Source: Anaerorudis cellulosivorans (GTDB lineage: Bacteria; Bacteroidota; Bacteroidia; Bacteroidales; Dysgonomonadaceae). Taken from it: a stretch of 64,000 nucleotides of DNA. The notes below the pieces were generated by a model, which saw only the letters and a list, made by a program, of their open reading frames with translations, made no database searches and was not told where the DNA came from. The stretch is from NCBI RefSeq assembly GCF_025943985.1, contig NZ_JAPCWE010000009.1, positions 59,236-123,235 on the forward strand, read 5' to 3'. The position numbers were made by a program, and so were the translations under genes. This document shows, piece after piece, positions 53,600-63,901 of this stretch (the first letter of the stretch is position 1; each line of letters begins with the position of its first letter).

Positions 53600-55750
53600 A
53601 TGAAACCGAATTTCAAAAACATCGACATTAAGTCGGCAGGGTTCACAACTATTGATGTAGCTAAGTGGGCCGAGGAAAATGAAATTAAAGCCGATTGGCT
53701 TACGCCGGAACAAATTCCGGTAAAACCTGTATATACAAAAGAAGATCTTGAAGAAATGGAGCATTTAAATTATGCTGCAGGGATTCCTCCTTTTCTTCGT
53801 GGTCCGTATTCCACAATGTATGTGATGCGTCCTTGGACAATTCGTCAATATGCAGGCTTTTCTACAGCAGAGGAGTCGAACGCCTTTTATCGTCGCAATT
53901 TGGCAGCAGGACAAAAAGGATTGTCTGTAGCTTTTGATTTGCCTACTCATCGTGGCTACGATGCCGATAATGAACGTGTTGTCGGAGATGTTGGTAAAGC
54001 AGGTGTTTCTATTTGCTCGGTAGAAGATATGAAGATATTGTTTGAAGGCATTCCTTTGAACAAAATGTCTGTTTCGATGACAATGAATGGTGCAGTTCTT
54101 CCAATACTTGCCTTTTATATTGTTGCAGTACAAGAACAAGGTGCGAAACTCGAGGAGTTGAGCGGAACTATTCAAAATGATATTTTGAAAGAATTTATGG
54201 TGCGCAACACATATATTTATCCCCCCGATTTTTCGATGAGGATTATTGCCGATATTTTTGCTTATACTTCCCAAAAAATGCCTAAATTTAATTCCATATC
54301 GATATCGGGTTATCATATGCAGGAGGCAGGAGCAACAGCCGATATTGAGTTGGCTTATACGTTGGCTGATGGTATGGAATATTTACGTACGGGTATCAAT
54401 GCCGGAATCAATATTGATGCATTTGCACCGCGGCTTTCCTTTTTTTGGGGAATAGGGATGAATCATTTTATGGAAATTGCCAAAATGCGTGCGGCACGAA
54501 TGCTGTGGGCTAAAATTGTAAAAAGTTTTGGTGCAAAGAATCCTAAATCTATGGCATTGAGAACTCACTGTCAGACTTCCGGTTGGTCGCTTACGGCTCA
54601 GGATCCATACAATAATGTAGGACGTACGTGCATTGAGGCAATGGCTGCTGCGTTGGGTCATACACAGTCGCTTCACACGAATGCCTTGGATGAAGCAATT
54701 GCATTGCCAACGGATTTTTCGGCTCGTATTGCACGTAACACGCAGATATATTTGCAAGATGAAACTTACATTACAAAAGAAATCGATCCATGGGCAGGGT
54801 CTTATTATGTGGAGACGCTTACCGATGAATTGGCCCATAGAGCATGGGATCTTATTCAAGAGATTGAAAAACTGGGAGGTATGGCTAAAGCCATAGAAAC
54901 GGGTATTCCCAAAATGCGCATAGAGGAAGCAGCTGCACGGATGCAGGCTCGGATCGATTCAGGTATTCAAAAAATCATTGGGGTCAATGTGTATTGTCTT
55001 GAACATGAAGAACCTATTGATATTTTGGAGGTAGATAATACCGAAGTACGTAAGCAGCAGATTGAGCGATTGAACCGTCTGAGAGCTACCCGTGATAATG
55101 AAGCGGTTAAGAAAGCCTTGGATGCTATTACCAAATGTGTGGAAACCAAAGAAGGAAATTTATTGGAATTATCGATTGAAGCAGCACGTGTTCGCGCTAC
55201 CTTGGGCGAAATATCGTATGCTTGTGAAAAAGTCGTAGGTCGTTATAACGCAGTAATAAGAACAATTTCAGGAGTGTACTCATCAGAAGCAAAAGGAGAT
55301 GCATGGCTTGAGAAGGCACGTGCGCTCACAGATAAATTTGCGAAAAAAGAAGGTCGCAGGCCAAGAATCATGATAGCAAAAATGGGGCAGGATGGTCATG
55401 ATCGTGGTGCTAAGGTGGTAGCAACCGGTTATGCCGATTGTGGATTTGATGTTGATATGGGACCGTTGTTTCAAACCCCGGAAGAGGCTGCACGACAGGC
55501 TGTGGAAAATGATGTTCACGTCTTGGGTGTTTCGTCGTTAGCCGGAGGACATAAAACGTTAATTCCTCAGGTAATCGAAGAATTGAAAAAACTTGGTCGT
55601 CCCGATATTATTGTAATTGCCGGTGGAGTTATTCCTCCTCAGGATTACGATTTTTTGTATAAAGCAGGTGTTGCGGCGATTTTTGGACCCGGATCTCCGG
55701 TTTCAAAGTCTGCTTGCGATATTATGCATCTTTTGTTGGATGAGAATTAA
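53600..55750 (+). CDS. mutB: Methylmalonyl-CoA mutase, large (alpha) subunit
   Basis: Catalytic B12-binding subunit, 716 residues. The substrate-binding barrel starts with [20 protein letters not shown], and the C-terminal cobalamin domain contains DGHDRG at 598-603, whose His600 ligates cobalt, with [11 protein letters not shown] after it. Completes succinyl-CoA/methylmalonyl-CoA conversion with mutA. It follows the CPBP gene by 113 bases and has a strong terminator after it. Confidence 0.97.
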   Translation: MKPNFKNIDIKSAGFTTIDVAKWAEENEIKADWLTPEQIPVKPVYTKEDLEEMEHLNYAAGIPPFLRGPYSTMYVMRPWTIRQYAGFSTAEESNAFYRRNLAAGQKGLSVAFDLPTHRGYDADNERVVGDVGKAGVSICSVEDMKILFEGIPLNKMSVSMTMNGAVLPILAFYIVAVQEQGAKLEELSGTIQNDILKEFMVRNTYIYPPDFSMRIIADIFAYTSQKMPKFNSISISGYHMQEAGATADIELAYTLADGMEYLRTGINAGINIDAFAPRLSFFWGIGMNHFMEIAKMRAARMLWAKIVKSFGAKNPKSMALRTHCQTSGWSLTAQDPYNNVGRTCIEAMAAALGHTQSLHTNALDEAIALPTDFSARIARNTQIYLQDETYITKEIDPWAGSYYVETLTDELAHRAWDLIQEIEKLGGMAKAIETGIPKMRIEEAAARMQARIDSGIQKIIGVNVYCLEHEEPIDILEVDNTEVRKQQIERLNRLRATRDNEAVKKALDAITKCVETKEGNLLELSIEAARVRATLGEISYACEKVVGRYNAVIRTISGVYSSEAKGDAWLEKARALTDKFAKKEGRRPRIMIAKMGQDGHDRGAKVVATGYADCGFDVDMGPLFQTPEEAARQAVENDVHVLGVSSLAGGHKTLIPQVIEELKKLGRPDIIVIAGGVIPPQDYDFLYKAGVAAIFGPGSPVSKSACDIMHLLLDEN

Positions 55751-55779
55751 AGGACAATTATTCATCCCTAGTGCAGAAC

Positions 55780-55818
55780 AACCGCCTTCGTAATTTGAAC
55801 GAAGGCGGTTTTTTCTTT
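55780..55818 (+). terminator. Terminator after mutB
   Basis: Perfect 11-bp stem AACCGCCTTCG (55780-55790) and its complement (55800-55810), 9-base loop, then TTTTTCTTT. Confidence 0.93.
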
Positions 55819-55846
55819 CATAAAAGAGAATTATCTTTACGTTGTT

Positions 55847-55854
55847 TATATTTG
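55847..55854 (+). promoter_or_regulatory. -7 promoter box (TATATTTG) for corA
   Basis: Exact TAnnTTTG match 28 bases before the corA start, just after the mutB terminator. Confidence 0.7.
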
Positions 55855-55882
55855 TATTCTGTCACCATAAAATCTGATTTTT

Positions 55883-56947
55883 ATGACTTACATCCCTGTA
55901 AAACGAAAAGAAGATATTGGTTTGTCGCCATACGAATTGAAATTTCGCGGTGAGAAAAAAACCGATAAGATCTTTATGAATATCATCAGTTTTGATGCGG
56001 ATAATGTGAAAGAGGTGGAAATTAAGTCAGCCGAAGAATTGCGTTTTTACAGCGATTCTGAAGCTATCACATGGCTGAATATTGATGGATTGCATAATGC
56101 AGCATTGATGTCGGAAATTGCTGCAATTTTATCTATTCCAACTTATATTTTGTCGGATGTAATGAATCCTTCTTTACGGCCTCAGGTCGAAGAATTCGAT
56201 AATGGAATTTTTGTTTCGGTGAAAATGCTCGAATTTCATGATAAGGAACATAGAATACGGATTGAAAATATCAGCTTTATAATGATGGAACATCTCCTGA
56301 TTACGTTTCAGGAAAAGCAGGGAGATGCATTAAATCCTGTTAAAGAACGAATCCGCAAGCATAAAACGAAAATACGAACATCGGGAACAGATTATCTATT
56401 ATTTGCATTATTGGATGTCATTATCGATAACTATATTTATATATTGGGAAGATTCGATGAAAAAATTGAAAATGTGGAAGATCAACTAATTTTGAATGCC
56501 GACAAGGAAATTCTTGCAGTTATCAACAGTTTAAAACGTCAAATCAACAACTTGAGTCGTGAAATAAAACCGGCAAGGGAAGTAATTATTACGCTTATGA
56601 AGTTAGATACTGATTTTATTAGGGAGGAAAACCGAATACACTATAAGGAGCTTCGCGATAATATTAATCAAACAGTGGAAATACTGGATTATTTTCATGA
56701 AAGTTTATATGATATGTTGAATATATACCATTCTTCAATGAGTACACGGCTTAACGACATTATGACTGTTTTGACCATATTTTCAGTTATTTTTATTCCT
56801 CTTACTTTTATCGTCGGGGTATATGGAATGAATTTCGATTATATGCCGGAATTACATTGGAGATATGGCTATTTTATGATATGGGGTATAATGGTGGCTA
56901 TCGCTTTGGCTATGTTGTGGTATTTTAAAAAGCGTAAGTGGTTTTGA
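55883..56947 (+). CDS. corA: Magnesium/cobalt transporter CorA
   Basis: Pentameric Mg2+ channel subunit of 354 residues. A cytoplasmic N-terminal alpha-beta and long helical region (about 1-290) is followed by two C-terminal membrane segments; the selectivity motif YGMNFDYMP (GMN) sits between them. A positively charged tail, KKRKW, ends the protein as expected. Single gene between its own promoter and the convergent hemH gene. Confidence 0.96.
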   Translation: MTYIPVKRKEDIGLSPYELKFRGEKKTDKIFMNIISFDADNVKEVEIKSAEELRFYSDSEAITWLNIDGLHNAALMSEIAAILSIPTYILSDVMNPSLRPQVEEFDNGIFVSVKMLEFHDKEHRIRIENISFIMMEHLLITFQEKQGDALNPVKERIRKHKTKIRTSGTDYLLFALLDVIIDNYIYILGRFDEKIENVEDQLILNADKEILAVINSLKRQINNLSREIKPAREVIITLMKLDTDFIREENRIHYKELRDNINQTVEILDYFHESLYDMLNIYHSSMSTRLNDIMTVLTIFSVIFIPLTFIVGVYGMNFDYMPELHWRYGYFMIWGIMVAIALAMLWYFKKRKWF

Positions 56948-57035
56948 TTATATTTCTCCGGCTAATTATTCGAGAGATGAAAATATGGTCCTCAATTCTC
57001 GAAGCAATGTAAATTTGTAAAAGATGAAATTGTTT

Positions 57036-58004
57036 TTATACTCCCGAAATAATTTTCCAGATGGCTTCTACAAAAGAAGGATCATTGTTAAGAGAAGGAA
57101 TAAAGGTAAATTTTTCTCCTCCTCCTTCCATGAACAATTTTCTGGCTTCGATATCGATATCGTATAGCGTCTCAATGTTGTCAATAGGGAATCCGGGAGA
57201 CATTACAACGATTTTTTTCCATCCCTGTTTGGCTATTCCGCTAATATCGGTAGATAAAAATGGTTTTAGCCATCCGCTTCCGCGTTGAGATGCATATAAA
57301 AGAACAACGTTTTTTGCAGGGATATGCAATTGATCTAAAAGAAGTCGGTTAGTTTCTTTCAGCTGATATACATAATCGAATTCCTTCCCTTTTTCCCATG
57401 CTTTTTCTACTTGACTAAGAGGTAAACTATGGTAACTCAATATCAATTTGTCGAATTCATTTTCGAGATAGGGTTTTGCATGAGTTGCAAGTGCATGGAT
57501 GTAAGCCGGATGATTGAAATATGGTTTTACGATTTTAAGTCGAAAAGAGTGTGGCCGTTTATAGAATGTATGACCTATTTCATCAATGGCTGTCTGGGTA
57601 GTAGCTTGTGCATATTGTGGATAAAGAGGAAAAACTACGAGTTCGTGTATCAGAGGACATTTTGCTTCTAATTTACTGATTGCTTCCGAAAAAGTAGGTT
57701 CTCCATACCGCATAGCAATTTCTACCGGGATATTTTTTTTTGCTTCCAGTTCGTCAGCGAGTTTTTGCATGAAATAAAGAAGAGGGGATATTTGGGGATC
57801 TTCTTTACGCCAAATTTTTTTGTATTTCTCTGCTGATTTAGAGGCAGAGAGAGGGGCAATGATGTTGCGTGCCAAAAAATCTGACAACCATTCAGATTTT
57901 CCCGTAACTAAGGGATCGGACAGCATGTCACCGATAAATTTTTGGACATCGGTTTTTTTATAGCTTGCAGGGGTTCCCACATTTACCAATACAATACCTC
58001 GCAT
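57036..58004 (-). CDS. hemH: Ferrochelatase
   Basis: Inserts Fe2+ into protoporphyrin IX to make protoheme. 322 residues, standard length. The catalytic His is in LSYHSLP; PGFPIDNIETLYDIDIE and GGGEKFTFIP are family blocks carrying the conserved acids. No other heme genes are nearby; it is the last gene of the YhcH-glgB-manA-hemH run, 12 bases after manA. Bacteroidota often keep only the last step and salvage porphyrin, but that cannot be judged here. Confidence 0.95.
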   Translation of the reverse strand: MRGIVLVNVGTPASYKKTDVQKFIGDMLSDPLVTGKSEWLSDFLARNIIAPLSASKSAEKYKKIWRKEDPQISPLLYFMQKLADELEAKKNIPVEIAMRYGEPTFSEAISKLEAKCPLIHELVVFPLYPQYAQATTQTAIDEIGHTFYKRPHSFRLKIVKPYFNHPAYIHALATHAKPYLENEFDKLILSYHSLPLSQVEKAWEKGKEFDYVYQLKETNRLLLDQLHIPAKNVVLLYASQRGSGWLKPFLSTDISGIAKQGWKKIVVMSPGFPIDNIETLYDIDIEARKLFMEGGGEKFTFIPSLNNDPSFVEAIWKIISGV

Positions 58005-58016
58005 AGCTTTTGTGTT

Positions 58017-58994
58017 TTATTCAATATAAGTTTCCAATATTGTTGTTTTTATAGATGGGATTAATTCCACCGAATTGGTATCAGCAGGTATAAGAAGGGA
58101 TTCACCTTGCCGCAGTGGAATGAAATTTCCTTTGTTATCTTTAATCATACTTTCGCCTTTTATACAGATATAAATGATGAATGAGTCGAGTTGATTGTAT
58201 GAGCGTGTCATAGGTTGATCTATTTCTAGTAAATTGGTGGTAAAATAGGGACAATTTACAAGTCTTACTGCTTGATTGAGATGCGGTGTGTATTCTGTTT
58301 TATATGAATCATACACCGTATAATCGATGGCATCTTTTGCTAATTCGGTATGTAATTCTCGAGGATTTCCATCAGCATCTTTTCGGTTATAATCATAAAT
58401 ACGATAGGTAATGTCTGAGGTTTGCTGGATTTCGGCAATAAAACATCCGGCGCCTATGGCATGTACCCGACCAGCGGGTATGAAAAACACATCTCCCGGT
58501 TTTACGTAATGTTTTTTTAATGTTTCGATAAATGTATCGTTCTTTATTCTTTCGACGTATTCTTCAGGTGTGATGCTTTTTTCAAAACCTGAATATAAAA
58601 ATGCATCGGGCGAAGCATTAATCACATACCACATTTCGGTTTTTCCGAAAGAATTATGCCTTTTCTTAGCGAGTTCATCGTTCGGATGAACCTGAATAGA
58701 CAGATTGTCGCGAGCATCGATAAACTTAATCAGTAAAGGAAATGTATTTCCATACTTTTCATATATTTTTTCGCCAACCAACCGACTTTTTTCTTTCAAT
58801 AGTAGTTCTTCTAGTGATGTTCCTGCAAGCTCGCCATTTGAAATAATGGAGATGTGCCCTGTTACTCCGGATATCTCCCAACTTTCGCCGATACAATCAA
58901 TTTGAGGCGTTATACGTTTGAATTTACAGATATCCGAACCACCCCAGATAACCGGTTTAAGAATAGGATCAAATTTTAGGGGATATAAATTCAT
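58017..58994 (-). CDS. manA: Mannose-6-phosphate isomerase, class I
   Basis: Zinc enzyme interconverting mannose-6-phosphate and fructose-6-phosphate. 325 residues, the short bacterial (Bacillus-like) form. Metal ligands appear in QVHPND (Gln101, His103), GKTEMW (Glu120) and GRVHAIGAG. It lies 3 bases after glgB and 12 before hemH on the minus strand. The N-terminal start MNLYPLKFDPILK is typical. Confidence 0.94.
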   Translation of the reverse strand: MNLYPLKFDPILKPVIWGGSDICKFKRITPQIDCIGESWEISGVTGHISIISNGELAGTSLEELLLKEKSRLVGEKIYEKYGNTFPLLIKFIDARDNLSIQVHPNDELAKKRHNSFGKTEMWYVINASPDAFLYSGFEKSITPEEYVERIKNDTFIETLKKHYVKPGDVFFIPAGRVHAIGAGCFIAEIQQTSDITYRIYDYNRKDADGNPRELHTELAKDAIDYTVYDSYKTEYTPHLNQAVRLVNCPYFTTNLLEIDQPMTRSYNQLDSFIIYICIKGESMIKDNKGNFIPLRQGESLLIPADTNSVELIPSIKTTILETYIE

Positions 58995-58997
58995 ATT

Positions 58998-61064
58998 TTA
59001 GTCTACTTTATGAGGTTCAATTATCGTGTTCTCTGTTTGTATTCCAACTTTTTTTAATACCATCGCTGTACGGGCAGGGAGATACAGCATAAGCCATCCC
59101 TTGTTGTGTGGCGCATATAAAGGATCATATTGTGTGAAATGATAAATGCTATCGTCATTAAGGCCAAAACCCCCAAAATTAATATCATCGCTATTTAAAA
59201 TGATTGCATATTCTCCTTCGGGAGCGGGAATGCCGTAATCTTGATATGAATTTACAGGATGAAAATTGTATACGAAGATTAGGTCTTCACGCAAGTATGC
59301 CAACACATTATCGCCATCTTTATCCCACAATTTTATAAGTGTTGTATCTTGAAAATCGGGAACTGATTTGATGAGTTTGATCATCGCTTTGTCGAAATCG
59401 GCCAAATAATGATATTTCAGGTTGTGATCATCAACTAAATGCCATTGTCTACGGGCATATTTGAATGACCATCCGTTACCTTCACGCGGAAAATCAATCC
59501 ATTCCGGGTGACCAAATTCGTTACCCATGAAATTAAGATACCCTCCATTTATGGTAGTAGCTGTAACCAGTCGGATCATTTTATGGAGAGCTATACCACG
59601 ATTTACTTTTTCGGTACTGGGTACAAGTTTCGACATGTGCCAATACATGTCGGCATCAATTAGTCTGAAAATAATCGTTTTATCGCCTACTAATGCCTGG
59701 TCGTGACATTCTGCATACGAAATTGTTTTTTCATCGGCGCGACGGTTAGTCATTTCCCACCAAATGGCTGATGGATGCCAATCTTCGTCTTTCTTTTCGG
59801 TGATGATTTTAATCCAGAAATCGGGGATATTCATAGCCATTCGGTAATCGAAACCGTAGCCACCTGCTTCGGGTTTAACTCCCAAACCGGGCATTCCGCT
59901 TACCTCTTCGGCAATAGTGACGGCTTCGGTATTCACGTGATGAATGAGTTTATTGGCAAGGGTAAGATAACAAATGGCATCAATATCTTGATTGCCATTG
60001 TAGTAATCACCGTAATTGGTGAAAGCGGTGCCTAATCCATGGTCGTAATACAACATGGAAGTCACTCCGTCGAAACGGAATCCATCAAATTTAAATTCTT
60101 CGAGCCAATATTTGCAATTGGAGAGGAGAAAATGCAGTACCTCGTTCTTGCCGTAATCGAAACAAAGAGAGTCCCATGCTTTATGGTATCTGCGATTGGG
60201 ATCGCTGTGAAAATACAAATCGTAAGAACCATCTATACGGGCAATTCCTTCGAGCTCATTTTTTACTGCATGTGAATGCACTAAATCCATAATAACGGCA
60301 ATTCCCATGTCGTGCGCTGTATCGATCAATCTACGCAGCTCATCCGGTGTTCCAAACCGGGAAGAAGGCGCAAAGAAATTGGAAACGTGATAGCCGAACG
60401 ATCCATAGTAGGGATGTTCTTGTATGGCCATTACCTGAATGGCGTTGTATCCGTTTTCTTTGACACGGGGCAAAACATGAATTCGAAATTCGTCGTAGGT
60501 CCCCACTTTTTCTTTTTCCGTAGCCATGCCTACATGACATTCGTAAATCAATAGGGGTGATTTGTCGGGTATAAAATGGCGGTGTTTGAAATGATAGGGA
60601 GATGGGGGATCCCACACCTGAGCGCTAAAAATGTGGGTATTTTTGTCTTGGATTACCCATTTGCACCATGCCGGAATGCGTTCGCCACACCCACCTTCCC
60701 AACAGACAAACAGTTTATAATAGTCGAGATGATGAATATGTTCGAGTGGAATTTTTATTTCCCATATGCCGTGATCAAGGCGCTTCATTCGATACGATTC
60801 TTTGCATTGCCAGTCGTTGAATGACCCAATCAGAAAGATTTCCGTTGCATGAGGAGCCCATTCTCTTAAATACCACCCCTCATTTGTTTTTTGCAGTCCG
60901 AAATAAAGGTATCCGGTTGCAAAATCGGATAAGCTGATTTTGCCGTTCTGAGTCAACTGATTTTCTTTGTTTATAATATAGCTGTATCGACCTTCTATTA
61001 CGTCTTTATAAGGCTCAAGCCATGGGTCATTTTTAATTATTTCCAGCATAAGAGTTGATTTCAA
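58998..61064 (-). CDS. glgB: 1,4-alpha-glucan branching enzyme, GH13_8-like
   Basis: Makes the alpha-1,6 branches of glycogen. 688 residues: N-terminal CBM48 domain (about 60-150), GH13 barrel with the predicted nucleophile Asp332 in FRFDGVTS, acid/base Glu386 in IAEEVSG and Asp455 in ECHDQALVGD, and a C-terminal beta domain. The motifs resemble the eukaryote-type branch (subfamily GH13_8) rather than the E. coli type. 4 bases after the YhcH gene; its partner glgP is at the left edge. Confidence 0.95.
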   Translation of the reverse strand: MKSTLMLEIIKNDPWLEPYKDVIEGRYSYIINKENQLTQNGKISLSDFATGYLYFGLQKTNEGWYLREWAPHATEIFLIGSFNDWQCKESYRMKRLDHGIWEIKIPLEHIHHLDYYKLFVCWEGGCGERIPAWCKWVIQDKNTHIFSAQVWDPPSPYHFKHRHFIPDKSPLLIYECHVGMATEKEKVGTYDEFRIHVLPRVKENGYNAIQVMAIQEHPYYGSFGYHVSNFFAPSSRFGTPDELRRLIDTAHDMGIAVIMDLVHSHAVKNELEGIARIDGSYDLYFHSDPNRRYHKAWDSLCFDYGKNEVLHFLLSNCKYWLEEFKFDGFRFDGVTSMLYYDHGLGTAFTNYGDYYNGNQDIDAICYLTLANKLIHHVNTEAVTIAEEVSGMPGLGVKPEAGGYGFDYRMAMNIPDFWIKIITEKKDEDWHPSAIWWEMTNRRADEKTISYAECHDQALVGDKTIIFRLIDADMYWHMSKLVPSTEKVNRGIALHKMIRLVTATTINGGYLNFMGNEFGHPEWIDFPREGNGWSFKYARRQWHLVDDHNLKYHYLADFDKAMIKLIKSVPDFQDTTLIKLWDKDGDNVLAYLREDLIFVYNFHPVNSYQDYGIPAPEGEYAIILNSDDINFGGFGLNDDSIYHFTQYDPLYAPHNKGWLMLYLPARTAMVLKKVGIQTENTIIEPHKVD

Positions 61065-61068
61065 GGGA

Positions 61069-61518
61069 TTACATTACGGCTACCTTTATGATGATTTTTT
61101 TTGTTTCTCCTTCACCAATAAGAGGAGCATGTCCGTCTTCGGGGAAAAAAATTGCAAATTCGCCGGGTAAAATGGTGAAATAAGTCGAAGGAGCATCATT
61201 GAAAAATTCGATATCGTTTATTGCATCATATCCTTTTACAGAATTTTTCAAATGAGTTGATGAGCTCCATCCGAAAGTTTCTTTTTGCTTAATAGGGATT
61301 TGAATATCGATGTATTTCTGATGTATCTCCAGTTTTGCCTCCGATTTCGTTTTCATTTTTGTTTCGGATACGGAAACTTTTAATGAATCACCCTCAAGTT
61401 GGGTTGATCCCGGTTCAATTTTTTCTATGTCCTGTGTTTTAATAAAATCAAAAGCCTTTTTGAATAGCGGATGCAGGGAAAAATAAATCGTTGCATTGGA
61501 TAAATTATCGACTACCAT
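61069..61518 (-). CDS. YhcH/YjgK/YiaL family protein
   Basis: 149-residue cupin-fold protein of the YhcH (DUF386) family, often linked to sialic acid or other sugar metabolism as a sugar-modifying or sensing protein. The family motif QKYIDIQIPIKQKETFGW and the His/Glu region FFPEDGHAP near the end are visible. First gene of the minus-strand run with glgB, manA and hemH. Its exact reaction is unknown; the neighbours point to carbohydrate metabolism. Confidence 0.87.
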   Translation of the reverse strand: MVVDNLSNATIYFSLHPLFKKAFDFIKTQDIEKIEPGSTQLEGDSLKVSVSETKMKTKSEAKLEIHQKYIDIQIPIKQKETFGWSSSTHLKNSVKGYDAINDIEFFNDAPSTYFTILPGEFAIFFPEDGHAPLIGEGETKKIIIKVAVM

Positions 61519-61555
61519 GATATATATGTTTAAAAAAATAAGACATTCAATTTTA

Positions 61556-61563
61556 CAAATTTA
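61556..61563 (-). promoter_or_regulatory. -7 promoter box (TAAATTTG) for the YhcH-glgB-manA-hemH operon
   Basis: Exact TAnnTTTG match on the minus strand 38 bases before the YhcH start. Confidence 0.6.
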
Positions 61564-61818
61564 CAAGATAATTTTCAATTTACCCACAAAGTTTATTTGA
61601 TGGGTGAATTCAATTATCAAATGTAACATTGTATCACAAAGATGCAAAAAATCTTTGTAAGAGCGTATCTTAATTCAAAGATTTGCGTGAACTTTCGTTT
61701 AGTTTACCTTGCATTTGCCTTATTCGTTTTAATTTTCTCATTTGTAATGCTTCTAAAAATGGGAAATCAAAAACAACCGAAATTGGTATTAGAACTCGTT
61801 GTACAGATAAACGAATCA

Positions 61819-61840
61819 ACCCCACTCGGGGTATTTTTTT
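61819..61840 (+). terminator. Orphan hairpin terminator in the 61.5-62.3 kb gap
   Basis: ACCCC (61819-61823), loop ACTC, GGGGT (61828-61832), then a run of seven T. No supported gene on the plus strand ends here; a short transcript or a remnant could be upstream. Confidence 0.6.
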
Positions 61841-61874
61841 AATACATCCTTGTTATGGATGTTTACAAAAATAA

Positions 61875-62261
61875 ACATTATTAATAATATTGACTTTATA
61901 TGCAAAAAACAATAGAATCTTATTCCCCGACTAGAAGAATAGAACCTTAGCTACTGATTTTTAACAATATCTGATAGAAAATAGGCCGGAATGCCCGGAA
62001 AATCCGTCGGAGGAATCTAAATTAGTTATTGTTAACACAAGTTTTCAGAAAAAGGATGATTATTGTTCCACCTTTATCAGAAAATTTGAACGGCAATAAA
62101 ATGTTGAACATTTCCCTTTGGAATTTCCGAAAGGTAGTGAAAAGATTACGCTTAAGCTTGAAAATTTGAGAAGAAATTAAAAATAAAGACAGAAAAATCA
62201 GTCGATGATATCGATGCAATCCGGATATAAATTCAAATCTCATGAATAAATCTCCGTTGAA
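61875..62261. other. Gene-poor interval with a possible decayed coding fragment
   Basis: Part of the roughly 750-base gap between the YhcH promoter and the PDZ gene promoter. From about 62040 to 62180 two adjacent plus-strand frames read like protein (MIIVPPLSENLNGNK, then after a frame change FPKGSEKITLKLENLRRN and a stop), suggesting a broken gene. There is no complete frame above 75 codons that I can support, and no recognised motif. Confidence 0.25.
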
Positions 62262-62267
62262 AATTCC

Positions 62268-62275
62268 TATCTTTG
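62268..62275 (+). promoter_or_regulatory. -7 promoter box (TATCTTTG) for the PDZ protein gene
   Basis: Exact TAnnTTTG match 52 bases before the ATG at 62328; a TTG at 62289 is within a dozen bases of the likely transcript start. Confidence 0.7.
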
Positions 62276-62327
62276 TTTTGTTGAAGAGTTGAAAAAAGAT
62301 ATGCTATATTTAAAAAACGAGAAACGG

Positions 62328-63758
62328 ATGAAAAAAATTATTTTTTCTTTTTTGAGTTTCATGACGATTATTGCAATTAACGCTCAAACAAGCATCGAAA
62401 CGTGCAATTTGGGTTTTTCTTTCGATATAAGCAGTAATCCGAACTGGGGTGAACATGAACCGGTTATAAGAAGTATCATTCCCGGATCTCCGGCTGCAAG
62501 GGCAGGATTAAAGTTAAATGATATTATTATGGAAGTGAATGGAAAAGGAACGTATTTAAAACCTCGCTCCACAATTATGTCATGGTTTGACGAAAACGAA
62601 AAAGAAATGGAAATTGCCGTTCGTAACCTCGGGCAACCTTTTCGTCGGGTAACGATCAAAAAAAATTGTCGGCCGAAAAAAGCAATCAGTGAGGCTCAGT
62701 TGGCTTCTGTATTTGCATTTTATAGTTTGGAAGATGTTCAAGATCGGCGTTTTCTTATCCCCATAAAAACCACAACCAATCCTAATGCTCAGTTTAGCGA
62801 TTATCTAACATTTGATTTTGCCCCGGCTCAGGGGGAAACGGCTGCAATTGATGCTCGTATTAATGCCATTTTTGAAACAGTGCTCACAGAACGCGGTCTT
62901 TCAAGAGATACCAATGATCCCGATTTTATTATTCAAACCTATTATAGCTATGAAAACAATTCTGCATTCAATCCCAATTCACCTACGTTGAATACTTATC
63001 GACCGACGTGGCGCTTCGATATGAGGAACAAGCGAATGGTGAAAATACCTGTCTATTCTCCATCAGAAGCAGTGAAAATCAATGATATTATGTATAATCT
63101 GGAATTTGGATATCGGTTTTATGATCGTAAATTTATGGAACCGGGGGAGATGGTATTGATTTGGGAAAGCGAAGTAAAAGAACGTTTGTCGGCTAATTAT
63201 GGATTAGAAAATTATCTTGAAATGAATTTACCTCTTATCCTTTTGAAATTTCCTTATCCGGGGAATCTCTCTTTAGGTACATATCAGGTAAACCATTTAA
63301 AATATAATTATACGGGGATTAATTATAATATGGACGATCTGAAAACCATTGTTTCTGTTGATACAGATTCACCGGCAGATAAGATTGGAATTCAAGCAGG
63401 AGATGTGGTAAAACGAATACAGAACCATTCTTTTAATCACGATACCAAATCACTCACTGAATCGTATCGCCATTTTATAGCCGAAACTATGAAGTATCGT
63501 GACGAGAGTACACGCTATACTGATGCAAATGGCTTTGATAAGTGTATGTTTTGGAATATCAGTCATTATAATGAAATAGCAAAGGCTTTCGAAAATAAAA
63601 GATACAAAACTGCATTTTCATATCTATTTATTTTTAATCAATATGTCGATTGGGAAACTCCCGACATACTTATCATTGAAATAGATCGGAATGGCAAGAG
63701 TTTTACTTTTAGTTTGATGCCGGAAATAATTACGCATTCGACTATCCTTGCTTATTGA
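62328..63758 (+). CDS. Exported protein with two PDZ domains
   Basis: 476 residues from the ATG at 62328, which gives a clean signal peptide (about 20 residues, ending INAQ). A first PDZ-like domain follows at about 30-100 (IRSIIPGSPAARAGLKLNDII). The middle resembles DUF4136-type lipoprotein domains (YLTFDFAPAQ, DFIIQTYYSYENN). A second PDZ is at about 335-380 (DTDSPADKIGIQAGDVV). No protease triad is seen, so it is a binding or scaffold protein of the cell envelope. Function unknown; single gene with its own promoter. Confidence 0.82.
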   Translation: MKKIIFSFLSFMTIIAINAQTSIETCNLGFSFDISSNPNWGEHEPVIRSIIPGSPAARAGLKLNDIIMEVNGKGTYLKPRSTIMSWFDENEKEMEIAVRNLGQPFRRVTIKKNCRPKKAISEAQLASVFAFYSLEDVQDRRFLIPIKTTTNPNAQFSDYLTFDFAPAQGETAAIDARINAIFETVLTERGLSRDTNDPDFIIQTYYSYENNSAFNPNSPTLNTYRPTWRFDMRNKRMVKIPVYSPSEAVKINDIMYNLEFGYRFYDRKFMEPGEMVLIWESEVKERLSANYGLENYLEMNLPLILLKFPYPGNLSLGTYQVNHLKYNYTGINYNMDDLKTIVSVDTDSPADKIGIQAGDVVKRIQNHSFNHDTKSLTESYRHFIAETMKYRDESTRYTDANGFDKCMFWNISHYNEIAKAFENKRYKTAFSYLFIFNQYVDWETPDILIIEIDRNGKSFTFSLMPEIITHSTILAY

Positions 63759-63901
63759 CAATATATGACGATTCTTATTAAAATATTGGCTTTTGAGTAA
63801 AATTGAGAAACAAAATCAAAAATATGCTCTTTTATAATATTCTGATTTTCAGTGGCAATTTATTTAATTGCATTTTTTCTCGAAAAAAGTTGTTGAAATA
63901 T

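Noticed and set aside
53765..54316. 183-codon frame antisense to mutB
   Set aside because: Shadow of a conserved gene.
61800..61840. tRNA-like end (CAACCCCACTCGGGG)
   Set aside because: No cloverleaf arms can be formed around it; only the simple terminator hairpin is supported.
61642..61842. 66-codon frame with a hydrophobic middle
   Set aside because: No clear promoter, and the last codons run through the orphan terminator. Not enough to call a gene.
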